Origin: JAGORM01 sp964406795
GTDB lineage: Bacteria; Patescibacteriota; Microgenomatia; Levybacterales; GWA1-39-11
Direction: 5' to 3'
Assembly (NCBI GenBank): GCA_964406795.1
Contig: CAYOTA010000015.1
Location: 1-40,595 of the forward strand
DNA: 40,595 nucleotides
Shown here: in pieces, positions 32,770 to 40,543 of the stretch
Numbering within the stretch: position 1 is the first letter of the stretch
How the letters are laid out: every line of letters starts with the position of its first letter
Position numbers and translations under genes: made by a program
The notes under the pieces: generated by a model
The model's database searches: none
What the model was told of the DNA's origin: nothing
The model's input: the letters and a program-made list of their open reading frames with translations, nothing else

Positions 32770-33669
32770 TTAAGTTGCTTTACCGCCTTCAAGTAATGAA
32801 CGAGCGCTGAGTAATGCACGCTGTAAATGAGTTTGTTTTACCATAGGAAAATTTCTTATTTCTGAGTCGGTAAGTTTTAAAAGGTCAGAGCACAAAATAA
32901 TATTATCTTCTATTAAAAATTGTTTTTCTTCACGGGTAAAATCCGGTAAAATAGTAATGGGATACATTTGCGGATCTTCTACAAATTTTTGCAGGGACGC
33001 GTCATTGGGATAATTCCATGCCAAGACCGCAATTCCTTTGCACTGTGCATAGGTTATTGCGTCCAGAGTTAACTTAGTATTTGTAATAATCCAAGCTTTT
33101 GAAAAATCATTTTTGGTTTTTAAATCAAGGTAGCGCGCATACGTATACAGTGCCACCTGTACATCAGATCTCACCCCTACATCATTATGAAATTTTGCCT
33201 CGGCTATTTCCCGCTTTCCATCCTTTTCCAAAATCAAATCTACCTCATGCATGACGCACTCTCCCATAACTCTGGCTCCTACCATGGTCTTATAACCTTG
33301 TGCTTGAAAGATGCGCGCTAAATATTTTTCAAATGGAAAACCGGTAGGACCTAACTCAAAAATTGCCTTACGCAGATTAAGCCGCAGGCTTGCCTTTTTA
33401 TCAGCCTTATCTAAGTACTTATATACGTAAGTAAATAATTGGTCAGTAGTTAAAAATCCGTTTTTAAATTGTTCCCTGATATGCTTTAAAACCTCAGGTT
33501 TTAGTGCATCAGGAACGCCAACTCTATTCATGGAGTGGATTACTTTTTCCTCAGAATAGGGTTCTAGCTCACCGCTTCTTTTGATGACATAGGTGTGGGT
33601 GGGCTTTCCGTTTTTGTAGGTTTTTTTGTAATCAAATTGTCCTTCACCAACTTTACCAAGATAGGTCAT
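32770..33669 (-). CDS. ATP-cone plus Mrr-like nuclease fusion
   Basis: About 299 residues in three parts. An N-terminal ATP-cone (VIKRSGELEPYSEEKVIHSM, then a helical bundle) covers residues about 30-110. A PD-(D/E)xK restriction-endonuclease-like domain follows (about 110-215), with HEVDLIL...EIAEAKF giving the D and E-x-K residues. The C-terminal 60 residues are helical and could be helix-hairpin-helix-like (LTDSEIRNF). ATP-cones sense ATP/dATP, so nuclease activity may depend on nucleotide level. I prefer the ATG at 33669, since a CATAAT -10 box ends eight bases before it; ATG 33678 is the alternative. Confidence 0.72.
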   Translation of the reverse strand: MTYLGKVGEGQFDYKKTYKNGKPTHTYVIKRSGELEPYSEEKVIHSMNRVGVPDALKPEVLKHIREQFKNGFLTTDQLFTYVYKYLDKADKKASLRLNLRKAIFELGPTGFPFEKYLARIFQAQGYKTMVGARVMGECVMHEVDLILEKDGKREIAEAKFHNDVGVRSDVQVALYTYARYLDLKTKNDFSKAWIITNTKLTLDAITYAQCKGIAVLAWNYPNDASLQKFVEDPQMYPITILPDFTREEKQFLIEDNIILCSDLLKLTDSEIRNFPMVKQTHLQRALLSARSLLEGGKAT

Positions 33670-33676
33670 ACATACC

Positions 33677-33706
33677 ATTATGCAGGATTGGTAAAGAGAG
33701 TTGCAA
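33677..33706 (-). promoter_or_regulatory. Predicted promoter of the ATP-cone/nuclease gene
   Basis: On the minus strand, TTGCAA (33701-33706), an 18-base spacer and CATAAT (33677-33682) lie eight bases before the ATG at 33669. Confidence 0.4.
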
Positions 33707-33711
33707 CAAAA

Positions 33712-35898
33712 TTACTTGAGGAAATTATATAATTCTAAAGCCTGTGTTCTTAATATTTTGTGCGCTTCTTCTGTTATTAACTTTTTCTTAGCTAAATCAA
33801 GCTGGGTTATAACAAGTCCCATAGCTGCTCTGGCAAGTTTTTTATTTTTTTGAGATACCTTTTTAGCGTATTCTACTTCCTCCCTTAGCAAGACGTATAG
33901 GGTCCTTGATTTAATTTTATTTACAGAATAAAAATACTCTATATCAGACAATAAACCATCAAATGAAGCGTGCCCTACAGTGTTGGAAGATAATATGTTT
34001 TCCTTATTGAAAGAAATCGTGTATGCATCTTTTCCACCACTCCTCACCACACCATTTGTACTCATTACCTTAACCTCCCCATTTGTATCATAAAAAAATG
34101 TTTGAAGACTATACTGCTTATTTCCTGAAACCTCAACTTCATATTGTCCACTTACTGGTTGCGTAATGTAATACATAAACATAGGCGCTCCGCTCTTTAA
34201 CGAACCCTCATCTTCTTGAAGAGGTTGCTGCACAAACCCTTCCCCAACAGCATTGCCGTTTTGATCTTTTACGCTAAGCAATATCCCATCCTCTACTATA
34301 AACATGATGTAGGAAAGGTCTGTGTTTGATGGAATAAATCTACTAAGAGTTAGAAAAGTATTTGAATAAGGTTCCAGATTTGTTCTACCTACATAATATG
34401 GGTCATTTATTGTAAAAGATGTGTTTACTGTTCCCTTTCCAACTACGAAGTGCCCAGGAACCTCTAAAATTCCCGGTATGTTATTCTTAAGATCATCTCG
34501 CAGTTGATCGGGGTTAAAGCCATTTACCCTCTTATATTCCAGTGCATCATATGTAAATTGCGGGTTTTTACTTTTTGCCTGTTTTGATAGTCTAGAAAGT
34601 GCCAACCAATTCACCAATCCGCTACCTACATATCCATCAGGTTGACTCTTAAGCCACGCATTCAAATTTCCCGGATTAAGGTCTAAGTTATTGGGCAGTT
34701 TTGTTATGTTATGATAATTAAATACCATTGCGGCTGAGGTCACTACACAACCCCAGGCAGAAATTCCAGGAGAAGATGGTGACCAACTCAAGGCAGAATC
34801 ATAGATTTGTCCTCCCCATGCAGGATCTATCTGCATAAACAAGGGAACATTTAATCCTATCTCGGAGGGAGTAGTATCTATATCAAGTTTTGTGTAGTAA
34901 ACAGAATTTAGATATCCTTCGCCTGACCTAAATCCTCCAACTAGATATAGATATTTATTCACAAGGGATATAGATCCACCATGTACTGCGGCAGGTAGCT
35001 TGTTTGAACTTTCCTGCCAAGAATCTAATGAGCCGTCTGGATTAATAGTTGTGTAATATATAGTCTTTTGTGACCCTCCACTACTCTCACCACCGACCAC
35101 CAGTATCATGTTTCCTACTTTTATAACAGATGGCCGATACAATGCCTGAGGCAATGGGTTTTCAATTTCCCAACTAGAAACTGAGCCGTCTGGATTAATG
35201 GATGCACGATAAACATACTCAGTTGGTAAGACTGAATTCCTCCCACCTATTACATACAAATTGCTTTCATGTTCTACCATGCCTAGACCAAATAGATTAT
35301 CAGGCAAAGTTGAGATATCTGTCCACTCACCTATACTGCCATCAGGATTTAATGGAGCACTGTAAAGCTTATCACTAATAATTGAGCTATTGAACCCTCC
35401 AGCAAAATATATTTTATCTCCTGAAATGACAGCGGCTCCTAAACCAAGTTTTTGTGGCAAGGGGGTTTGCTCAACCCAAGAACCCAACTCCCCATTTTCA
35501 ATTTTCGCATAGAATACTTTAGGAACGAAATCATTTATGGAACCTGAATTCTCCTCCCTACCTCCTAAAATGTATGCGTAATCGTTACTTTTAACACTAG
35601 TATGGAAAATTGGAGCTGTGGGAAAATCTCCTGCTGACTGCCATTCATTAACTCCGCCGTTTTGTAGATGTGATGAATAAATAATATTCTTTTGACTATT
35701 GCCTGTTGATGCGGATCCACCGATTATGTATGTTTTTCCTCCCATTCCAAGTGAAGCATGGCTTGCTAAAGCATAGGGTAACGGAACAGATGCGCTCCAG
35801 GTGCCAGTAATATCTTCTATTGCGAAAACAGGGGTTGAAAAAATACTAGAGATAACAAAAAACAAAAATGGTAGAGAGAGTTTACCAAGTAATTGCAT
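33712..35898 (-). CDS. Secreted kelch-repeat protein with C39-like cysteine peptidase domain
   Basis: 728 residues. A signal peptide (residues 1-26, ending VFA) is followed by six kelch-like blades (about 30-345), each with a YIIGG/YILGG/YLVGG-type strand and an NPDGS-W pattern between blades. A C39_2 papain-like domain (about 350-535) contains the SAWGC nucleophile Cys384, His483 in PGHFVV and N498/D499. A C-terminal beta domain (about 535-645) matches the small membrane protein at 36669-37181 (VGEG..QQ, SG.Y, DGEVK, KENI). A helical tail ends the protein. It is likely an extracellular protease or binding protein. The target is unknown. Confidence 0.8.
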   Translation of the reverse strand: MQLLGKLSLPFLFFVISSIFSTPVFAIEDITGTWSASVPLPYALASHASLGMGGKTYIIGGSASTGNSQKNIIYSSHLQNGGVNEWQSAGDFPTAPIFHTSVKSNDYAYILGGREENSGSINDFVPKVFYAKIENGELGSWVEQTPLPQKLGLGAAVISGDKIYFAGGFNSSIISDKLYSAPLNPDGSIGEWTDISTLPDNLFGLGMVEHESNLYVIGGRNSVLPTEYVYRASINPDGSVSSWEIENPLPQALYRPSVIKVGNMILVVGGESSGGSQKTIYYTTINPDGSLDSWQESSNKLPAAVHGGSISLVNKYLYLVGGFRSGEGYLNSVYYTKLDIDTTPSEIGLNVPLFMQIDPAWGGQIYDSALSWSPSSPGISAWGCVVTSAAMVFNYHNITKLPNNLDLNPGNLNAWLKSQPDGYVGSGLVNWLALSRLSKQAKSKNPQFTYDALEYKRVNGFNPDQLRDDLKNNIPGILEVPGHFVVGKGTVNTSFTINDPYYVGRTNLEPYSNTFLTLSRFIPSNTDLSYIMFIVEDGILLSVKDQNGNAVGEGFVQQPLQEDEGSLKSGAPMFMYYITQPVSGQYEVEVSGNKQYSLQTFFYDTNGEVKVMSTNGVVRSGGKDAYTISFNKENILSSNTVGHASFDGLLSDIEYFYSVNKIKSRTLYVLLREEVEYAKKVSQKNKKLARAAMGLVITQLDLAKKKLITEEAHKILRTQALELYNFLK

Positions 35899-35919
35899 AT
35901 TCTAGATGCTTCTATTTAC

Positions 35920-35948
35920 ATTAGAGCACTCACGAATTACAATGTCAA
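35920..35948 (-). promoter_or_regulatory. Predicted promoter of the kelch/C39 gene
   Basis: On the minus strand TTGACA (35943-35948), a 17-base spacer and TCTAAT (35920-35925) precede the ATG at 35898. The -35 overlaps the start of the opposing methyltransferase gene. Confidence 0.55.
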
Positions 35949-36688
35949 GAAGTAACATGAAAAGTCTTTACGAAAACTATCATAAAAAATCCAAAAGCCA
36001 ACACAAAATTATAAGTGACAATAACTTTACTTACATAAATATTTTGCCACCTCTTAATAAGTGCTTAACAAAAAAGACAATACGAATTTTAGATATTGGT
36101 TGTGGAAGCGGCACAATCTCACTGTATCTAGCGAATAAAGGATACAAAGTAAGAGGAATAGATATTTCCAAAAAAGCAATACAAGCATGTAAAGACTCCG
36201 CAAAAAACCTTAATATTGAAAATGTAGAATTTGAAATGTGTGAATTCCCAAAAGAAATCCCAACAGGTAAATATGATTTAGTGTTTTTTAGTGAAGTTAT
36301 TGAGCATTTACCAAATGATGGATTAGCTTTGAGAGAAATACACAAACTATTAAACCCAGGTGGGATTTTATTTCTGTCTACCCCGTCAAAAAATGCTCCT
36401 CTTTATAGATTAGGGTATGCAAAAAAATTTGATAAGGAAGTTGGCCACCTGAGACGCTATACTTCTGAAGAAATAGAGAAAAAGCTTAAAAAAACCAACT
36501 ATCTAATCGTTAATGTTTACAAAACAGAAAGTATTCTAAGAAATTTCCTCTTCCTTAATCATACTGCAGGAAGCCTTATTCGAATAATTAACAAGCTTCA
36601 TTTAGGAGGCTTTGTTACTATCGTTGATGCTTTTTGTTGTTTTCTTACTGGGGAATCACAGATAATAATCATTGCAACTCGTAAGTAG
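35942..36688 (+). CDS. Class I SAM-dependent methyltransferase (UbiG/Methyltransf_11-like)
   Basis: About 248 residues. The SAM-binding core shows ILDIGCGSGTISLYL, the GIDIS acidic loop, FFSEVIEHLPNDGLALREI and LLNPGGILFLSTPS. C-terminal residues 185-248 are hydrophobic and could contact a membrane or lipid substrate. Starts at 35942 or 35957 are both possible. It runs opposite to its neighbours. Its 3' end overlaps the small membrane protein gene tail-to-tail by 20 bases. The substrate is unknown. Confidence 0.82.
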   Translation: MSRSNMKSLYENYHKKSKSQHKIISDNNFTYINILPPLNKCLTKKTIRILDIGCGSGTISLYLANKGYKVRGIDISKKAIQACKDSAKNLNIENVEFEMCEFPKEIPTGKYDLVFFSEVIEHLPNDGLALREIHKLLNPGGILFLSTPSKNAPLYRLGYAKKFDKEVGHLRRYTSEEIEKKLKKTNYLIVNVYKTESILRNFLFLNHTAGSLIRIINKLHLGGFVTIVDAFCCFLTGESQIIIIATRK

Positions 36689-37181
36689 AGTCTTGGATGT
36701 TTTCTTTATCATAAATAATTTTATACCTCATATTTCTTTTCCCCACACTTGGAATCTCTATCATCTTCACCTCTCCATCTTTATCATACAGATATACCAT
36801 TACATTCTCAAAGCCACTCTGATTAACCTGTAAATAATACTCTCCACTCGTAGGTTTTGAAATCATATACTGCATCTGGTTTCTGTTTACTTGAGGCGTA
36901 ATCATACCAGTAGATTGCTGGAGACTTCCTTCTCCAACCTTTTTATTATTCTCACCAACCACTTCAAGGCTTGAGCTCTCATCTCCGGTCACTAATATAT
37001 ATGAAAGATCCGCACCTGATGACTCATTTTTTTGATTCATAGAAGAAATGTTACCTTCTGATATGTAAGGCAAACTTTTAACCTTATTGATTGGTTTGGA
37101 AGGAGATAAAACAAAAACCAAAAGAAAAAACCCAATTAGCACTAGTAGTGTTACAAATAAGCTCGCAACAGGTTTTCTCAT
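36669..37181 (-). CDS. Small anchored protein sharing the kelch/C39 C-terminal domain
   Basis: 170 residues. A membrane helix (residues about 9-27) is followed by a linker and a beta domain (about 60-170) that aligns with the C-terminal domain of the kelch/C39 protein: LSYI, L-V, VGEG..QQ, YMI..P.SGEY, DGEVK and DKENI are shared in order. It is probably extracytoplasmic. The two proteins may interact or bind a common partner; this is inference. No known family is recognised with certainty. Confidence 0.7.
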   Translation of the reverse strand: MRKPVASLFVTLLVLIGFFLLVFVLSPSKPINKVKSLPYISEGNISSMNQKNESSGADLSYILVTGDESSSLEVVGENNKKVGEGSLQQSTGMITPQVNRNQMQYMISKPTSGEYYLQVNQSGFENVMVYLYDKDGEVKMIEIPSVGKRNMRYKIIYDKENIQDSTYELQ

Positions 37182-37414
37182 CTATAGTCATCTTACACCC
37201 TAGAAAATAAAAATAAAACTGAAGAATTGTGGTGAGATCGTTAAGAGCCTAATGTTACTACCATATATGCGAAATCAAAAATATTTTCATTTAATTTCTT
37301 TGTTCATCTCCTGATCGTTAGTGTAGGTTTTGCCAATATATGGCTTATTTCTTTGAAGGTATCTTCTACATTTTTCTGATTCTTTTGGTATTGAAAAACC
37401 ACTATCCACCCACC
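37182..37414. other. Non-coding gap
   Basis: No gene, repeat or strong hairpin is visible in these 233 bases. A TAAGAT hexamer eight bases before the 37181 start (minus) may be a -10 box. Confidence 0.3.
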
Positions 37415-38104
37415 CTACAACAGCATCATATCATCTATGTCAGCCACAGCTTTTCTCATCACCTGGGGATCGTTGACCTTATCTAGTGACAGCTCGACAG
37501 ACCCATGCGATTCCATGAATCCGTATTTTGATGCAGATATGTCAACAAAAAGCCTATCAGTCAAAGCGCCTTTTGAGTATTTCCACTTTCTTGCAAAACT
37601 TGTACTATCCGCTGCCTCTTGCTTCAAATATTCTCTTTTTTGTTTTAAGCTAACAAGTAAACCTACATTGCGCTGTACTGGCTCAAAGGATACTAATTTT
37701 ACTCCGATCCTCTCGTCTACCCATTTATCCTCGTACCAGGAGTCATATCTATGTGCCATCTCCATGCTCCCTCTCCACAACTCATGCTCAATTTTCACTA
37801 ACTTTTTCCTTGTAACGTTTAATGTATTTCCTTGATAATCAGTCCATTCTCCCCTAATACCCAAAGCATATGTGGCATCTTCTTTTTCATCTGATGTCTG
37901 TGTCACGCTTAACCTACCACCTTCCCATATTTGATCCCTTATTTCTATTAGTTTTCTTTGTATGCCTGCTTCACTAGCAAACTGCTCCAGGGTATATCTT
38001 GGCGGTTTTTCAGCAGCCTTAAGTGCCTCTGCATCTTTTATGCGCTGTAATTGTGCTGCCTGATCGTACCGTCTTTGTTCGAGTCGTTCGCGCCATGTGC
38101 TCAT
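37415..38104 (-). CDS. Hypothetical soluble protein with coiled-coil N-terminus
   Basis: 229 residues, no family recognised. Residues 5-32 are charged and probably helical/coiled-coil (RLEQRRYDQAAQLQRI). The rest is mixed alpha/beta, with two Trp/Tyr-rich segments (LGIRGEWTDYQGN, YDSWYEDKWVDE). No signal peptide or membrane helix. A TTGAAA-17-TATAAT promoter (38113-38141) ends nine bases before the ATG and supports this start. It is the last gene of the right-hand unknown cluster. Confidence 0.6.
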   Translation of the reverse strand: MSTWRERLEQRRYDQAAQLQRIKDAEALKAAEKPPRYTLEQFASEAGIQRKLIEIRDQIWEGGRLSVTQTSDEKEDATYALGIRGEWTDYQGNTLNVTRKKLVKIEHELWRGSMEMAHRYDSWYEDKWVDERIGVKLVSFEPVQRNVGLLVSLKQKREYLKQEAADSTSFARKWKYSKGALTDRLFVDISASKYGFMESHGSVELSLDKVNDPQVMRKAVADIDDMMLL

Positions 38105-38112
38105 AAGGGGGT

Positions 38113-38141
38113 ATTATAGGCTAAATGTGGGCTCATTTCAA
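38113..38141 (-). promoter_or_regulatory. Predicted promoter, near-leaderless
   Basis: TTGAAA (38136-38141), 17 bases, TATAAT (38113-38118) on the minus strand, nine bases before the ATG at 38104. Confidence 0.65.
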
Positions 38142-38180
38142 ACTTCCGGAAAATATTGTGGTGAAAGCGGGGAAAGTTAG

Positions 38181-38576
38181 CTAATAACCATGTTTTCTAA
38201 GACTTCTTCTATTTTCAAATCGTACTCTATCTAGTGCACCCACCGCAAGACTTCCAAGTGCAATTCCTCCACCTATAAGTACTTGTGTTAATGTTTTAGC
38301 ACTTTCCTTTTTTGCGTTTTTATATTCCGGATTTTTTTCTAATTTTGCTTTTACCCCTTCCAGTAAAATTACTGCTTGATCTCCTTGTTCCGTTTTAAAT
38401 TTCTCTGTTTGAGCAATTACTCCATCTATATTACTCGCGTATAGCTTATAATCTGACGCATCACTTGATGGACCAGTTAATGCACCCTGAAGCGCAATTC
38501 CAAAACCGGCAACTATTCCTCCACCAGCAAGTACTTTTCTTTTAAGAGGGTATGATCTATTTTCTGCGTTTGCCAT
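38181..38576 (-). CDS. Hypothetical two-helix membrane protein
   Basis: 131 residues. Two hydrophobic Gly/Ala-rich helices (about 15-33 and 98-113) flank a charged, helical middle (about 40-92). Ends are basic, so both termini are probably cytoplasmic. Its layout resembles the protein at 39969-40481. It starts one base after the stop of the upstream gene (38578-39069), so the two are coupled. Function unknown. Confidence 0.6.
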   Translation of the reverse strand: MANAENRSYPLKRKVLAGGGIVAGFGIALQGALTGPSSDASDYKLYASNIDGVIAQTEKFKTEQGDQAVILLEGVKAKLEKNPEYKNAKKESAKTLTQVLIGGGIALGSLAVGALDRVRFENRRSLRKHGY

Positions 38577-38577
38577 A

Positions 38578-39069
38578 TTATTTTTTCATGGGTGGTTCTG
38601 GATTGCGAAAAGAACCAGGATTATATGAGTTGTAATACAATCCGTACGTCCTCCAGTTGGCTTTTACAGAACTATTTAAATCGTCTAATTTAGCCCCAGT
38701 TACACGCTTTAAATGCTTTATTGATTCCTCTAAGTTTTGTCTATCTCTTTCAGTAAGTGGCCTGATCACCCCATGGTCAGTCTTATTTCCTGAATCCAGC
38801 TTCTCCTTAGTTCTTTGCAAATCCATTAGCTGCATTCTTACAGAACTACGCAACACCCCTAAATGTGGGTCTCTGGCACCTGGAATCCAAGGCTCAAAAA
38901 CCTGTCTTTTTGCTGAACGAACTACAAAGTTCTCTGACAAAGATGCATCTGAAGGTACATCTGTCCCAGCATTATTTGTAGGGTAACCATGAACAGGACT
39001 GTGCAAATTTTTAATTCCTCGCACCATTCCCGGTTCTAGTCTTGGTCTTTCTCCTTCTTGATTTGCCAT
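38578..39069 (-). CDS. Hypothetical basic protein
   Basis: 163 residues from the ATG at 39069, no family recognised. It is rich in Pro, Arg and Asn at both ends, with a helical centre (about 70-130: VRMQLMDLQRTKEKL). The start is fixed by a TTGACA-17-TAGAAT promoter (39080-39108) whose -10 ends 11 bases upstream; a longer frame to 39108 would run through that promoter. It is followed after one base by the two-helix membrane protein gene. Confidence 0.55.
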   Translation of the reverse strand: MANQEGERPRLEPGMVRGIKNLHSPVHGYPTNNAGTDVPSDASLSENFVVRSAKRQVFEPWIPGARDPHLGVLRSSVRMQLMDLQRTKEKLDSGNKTDHGVIRPLTERDRQNLEESIKHLKRVTGAKLDDLNSSVKANWRTYGLYYNSYNPGSFRNPEPPMKK

Positions 39070-39079
39070 ACTGAGGGTC

Positions 39080-39108
39080 ATTCTACGCCTGGCGCTTCTC
39101 TTTGTCAA
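39080..39108 (-). promoter_or_regulatory. Predicted promoter of the two-gene hypothetical operon
   Basis: A perfect TTGACA (39103-39108), 17 bases, TAGAAT (39080-39085) on the minus strand. Confidence 0.65.
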
Positions 39109-39147
39109 TAAAGGATTAAAGATGGCAATGGGAAAAGCTTACCCGGT

Positions 39148-39696
39148 TTACGAAGGTTTTGCGTATCTGCCTTGAGGCTTAACTAGCAGTCCGGCATTTT
39201 TCATTGCTTCAAGACGCGCTATTGTATGTAGCCTATTGCCGGGTTTTACTTTCAATTTCTCATGAACATGAGACAGATGAGCCTCCACTGTCTTTCTTTC
39301 AATAACCAGCTCTGACGCTATCTCCAAATTACTTTTTCCGTTATAGATAAGGCCACAAACAGTAAATTCCTGCGGAGTAGGGGGGACATATGGACCTTCC
39401 GGCAAATCATGCGGAAATTGTCCTGTCTTAACCCCATGTCTTACAAGCCTAGCCATAACATACCCTGCCTTAGCCTTTCTTACTTCGTCGTCAATTTTAG
39501 TTTTTATCTTTCCCATCTGAGCATCTACGGTATTAACACTTATACCCATTTGCTTTCCAGCCTCCTCATAGGAGGCGCCATTTGTCACGTACCTTAGGGT
39601 TTCAAGTTGTCTGGGTGTTAATGAGTCAAAAAGCTTTCCGATTTGCTCTGCCAAAGCTACAGCAGGATATACACCAAATCTAGTTTCTTTTACCAT
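39148..39696 (-). CDS. Tandem LuxR-type HTH transcription factor
   Basis: 182 residues with two GerE/LuxR helix-turn-helix domains and no receiver: residues about 24-68 (SLTPRQLETLRYVTNG...SVNTVDAQMGKI) and about 105-150 (PPTPQEFTVCGLIYNGKSNLEIASEL...KTVEAHLSHV). The second is closer to consensus. Two domains in one chain could bind a direct or inverted repeat as a monomer. It may regulate the surrounding unknown genes. A TTGAAA-17-TATAAT promoter lies nine bases before the ATG. Confidence 0.8.
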   Translation of the reverse strand: MVKETRFGVYPAVALAEQIGKLFDSLTPRQLETLRYVTNGASYEEAGKQMGISVNTVDAQMGKIKTKIDDEVRKAKAGYVMARLVRHGVKTGQFPHDLPEGPYVPPTPQEFTVCGLIYNGKSNLEIASELVIERKTVEAHLSHVHEKLKVKPGNRLHTIARLEAMKNAGLLVKPQGRYAKPS

Positions 39697-39704
39697 AGAG
39701 GTGA

Positions 39705-39733
39705 ATTATAGGATATATTTGTGCGTATTTCAA
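39705..39733 (-). promoter_or_regulatory. Predicted promoter of the LuxR-type gene, near-leaderless
   Basis: TTGAAA (39728-39733), 17 bases, TATAAT (39705-39710) on the minus strand, nine bases before the ATG at 39696. Confidence 0.65.
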
Positions 39734-39750
39734 TCGTTGAGAGAAAACTA

Positions 39751-39951
39751 TTACTTCTCAGGTAGTGAGTGATTAAATTCCTGGTGAATCATTTCTGCCC
39801 GCCTCAGCTTTAAACCAATTCCTTGCATGAGGTCTACAAATTCTTGTAAGTTTTCACCCATATGCGGCAGACGTTTTGCGTCCGCCTTTAGGGGTGGTAA
39901 ATCTTTTTCCGGAATTAATCTATATTGAGGTCCAAATTTTTCAGTACTCAT
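39751..39951 (-). CDS. Small hypothetical protein
   Basis: 66 residues, charged, predicted mostly helical in the second half (NLQEFVDLMQGIGLKLRRAEMIHQ). No known family, signal peptide or membrane helix. It lies 17 bases downstream of the 40481 gene on the same strand and may share its transcript. Coding status rests on the open frame and its tight spacing only. Confidence 0.45.
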   Translation of the reverse strand: MSTEKFGPQYRLIPEKDLPPLKADAKRLPHMGENLQEFVDLMQGIGLKLRRAEMIHQEFNHSLPEK

Positions 39952-39968
39952 AGTAATGATACTAGTGT

Positions 39969-40481
39969 TTAAAACATCTTGCCTGGTCTAGGCAGTTCTT
40001 TCTCTTGTTTTATTTCCTGAATTACATCCAAAGTCTCTTTATTTTTTTTAACAACCATTCTATCTCTCATACGAATCCCCGCGTAAACTGCGCCTGACAA
40101 AATAGCTGATGAAAACCCTAAAATCATACCTCCCGTAGCTGCCTTTGCCTGTACATTTTCAAGCCATATTTCTCTTGGCTTAATTTCATCCCGTAAATTG
40201 CTCAAACCATCTATATGCGCTTCTAGTTCCGAATTTTCCGGTTCTATTTTTTCAGCAGCAGCTATGGCCTGAGTGTAATACATTTTATTATCGTAATCTG
40301 TGTGAATCCCATCATTGGAGGGATGAGCTTTCAAACTGCCAAATCCTACGGCAACACCTGCTACCATAATCGCCCCGAAAAGCTTTATACTTGTTCGTGT
40401 CTCACTCCAATTGTCGCGCGCACGTCTCACATAATTAAGACGGGCTAGTCTCTCATTAGATGTCCTAATTTCTTTTACCAT
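39969..40481 (-). CDS. Hypothetical two-helix membrane protein
   Basis: 170 residues. Hydrophobic helices at about 33-50 and 112-133 flank a charged helical region (TQAIAAAEKIEPEN...). Both ends are basic and probably cytoplasmic. The plan matches the 131-residue protein at 38181-38576, and the two may be distant paralogues. A TTGACT-17-TAGAAT promoter ends seven bases before the ATG. Function unknown. Confidence 0.6.
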   Translation of the reverse strand: MVKEIRTSNERLARLNYVRRARDNWSETRTSIKLFGAIMVAGVAVGFGSLKAHPSNDGIHTDYDNKMYYTQAIAAAEKIEPENSELEAHIDGLSNLRDEIKPREIWLENVQAKAATGGMILGFSSAILSGAVYAGIRMRDRMVVKKNKETLDVIQEIKQEKELPRPGKMF

Positions 40482-40487
40482 CTGGAT

Positions 40488-40516
40488 ATTCTAGCCGTGA
40501 TAGAGCTCAAAGTCAA
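40488..40516 (-). promoter_or_regulatory. Predicted promoter, leaderless
   Basis: TTGACT (40511-40516), 17 bases, TAGAAT (40488-40493) on the minus strand, seven bases before the ATG at 40481. Confidence 0.65.
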
Positions 40517-40543
40517 ATTCATATAAATAGAACACTTTCTTTC

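Noticed and set aside
39070..39108. Longer start of the 38578-39069 protein
   Set aside because: The extension runs through a TTGACA-17-TAGAAT promoter, so the ATG at 39069 is preferred.
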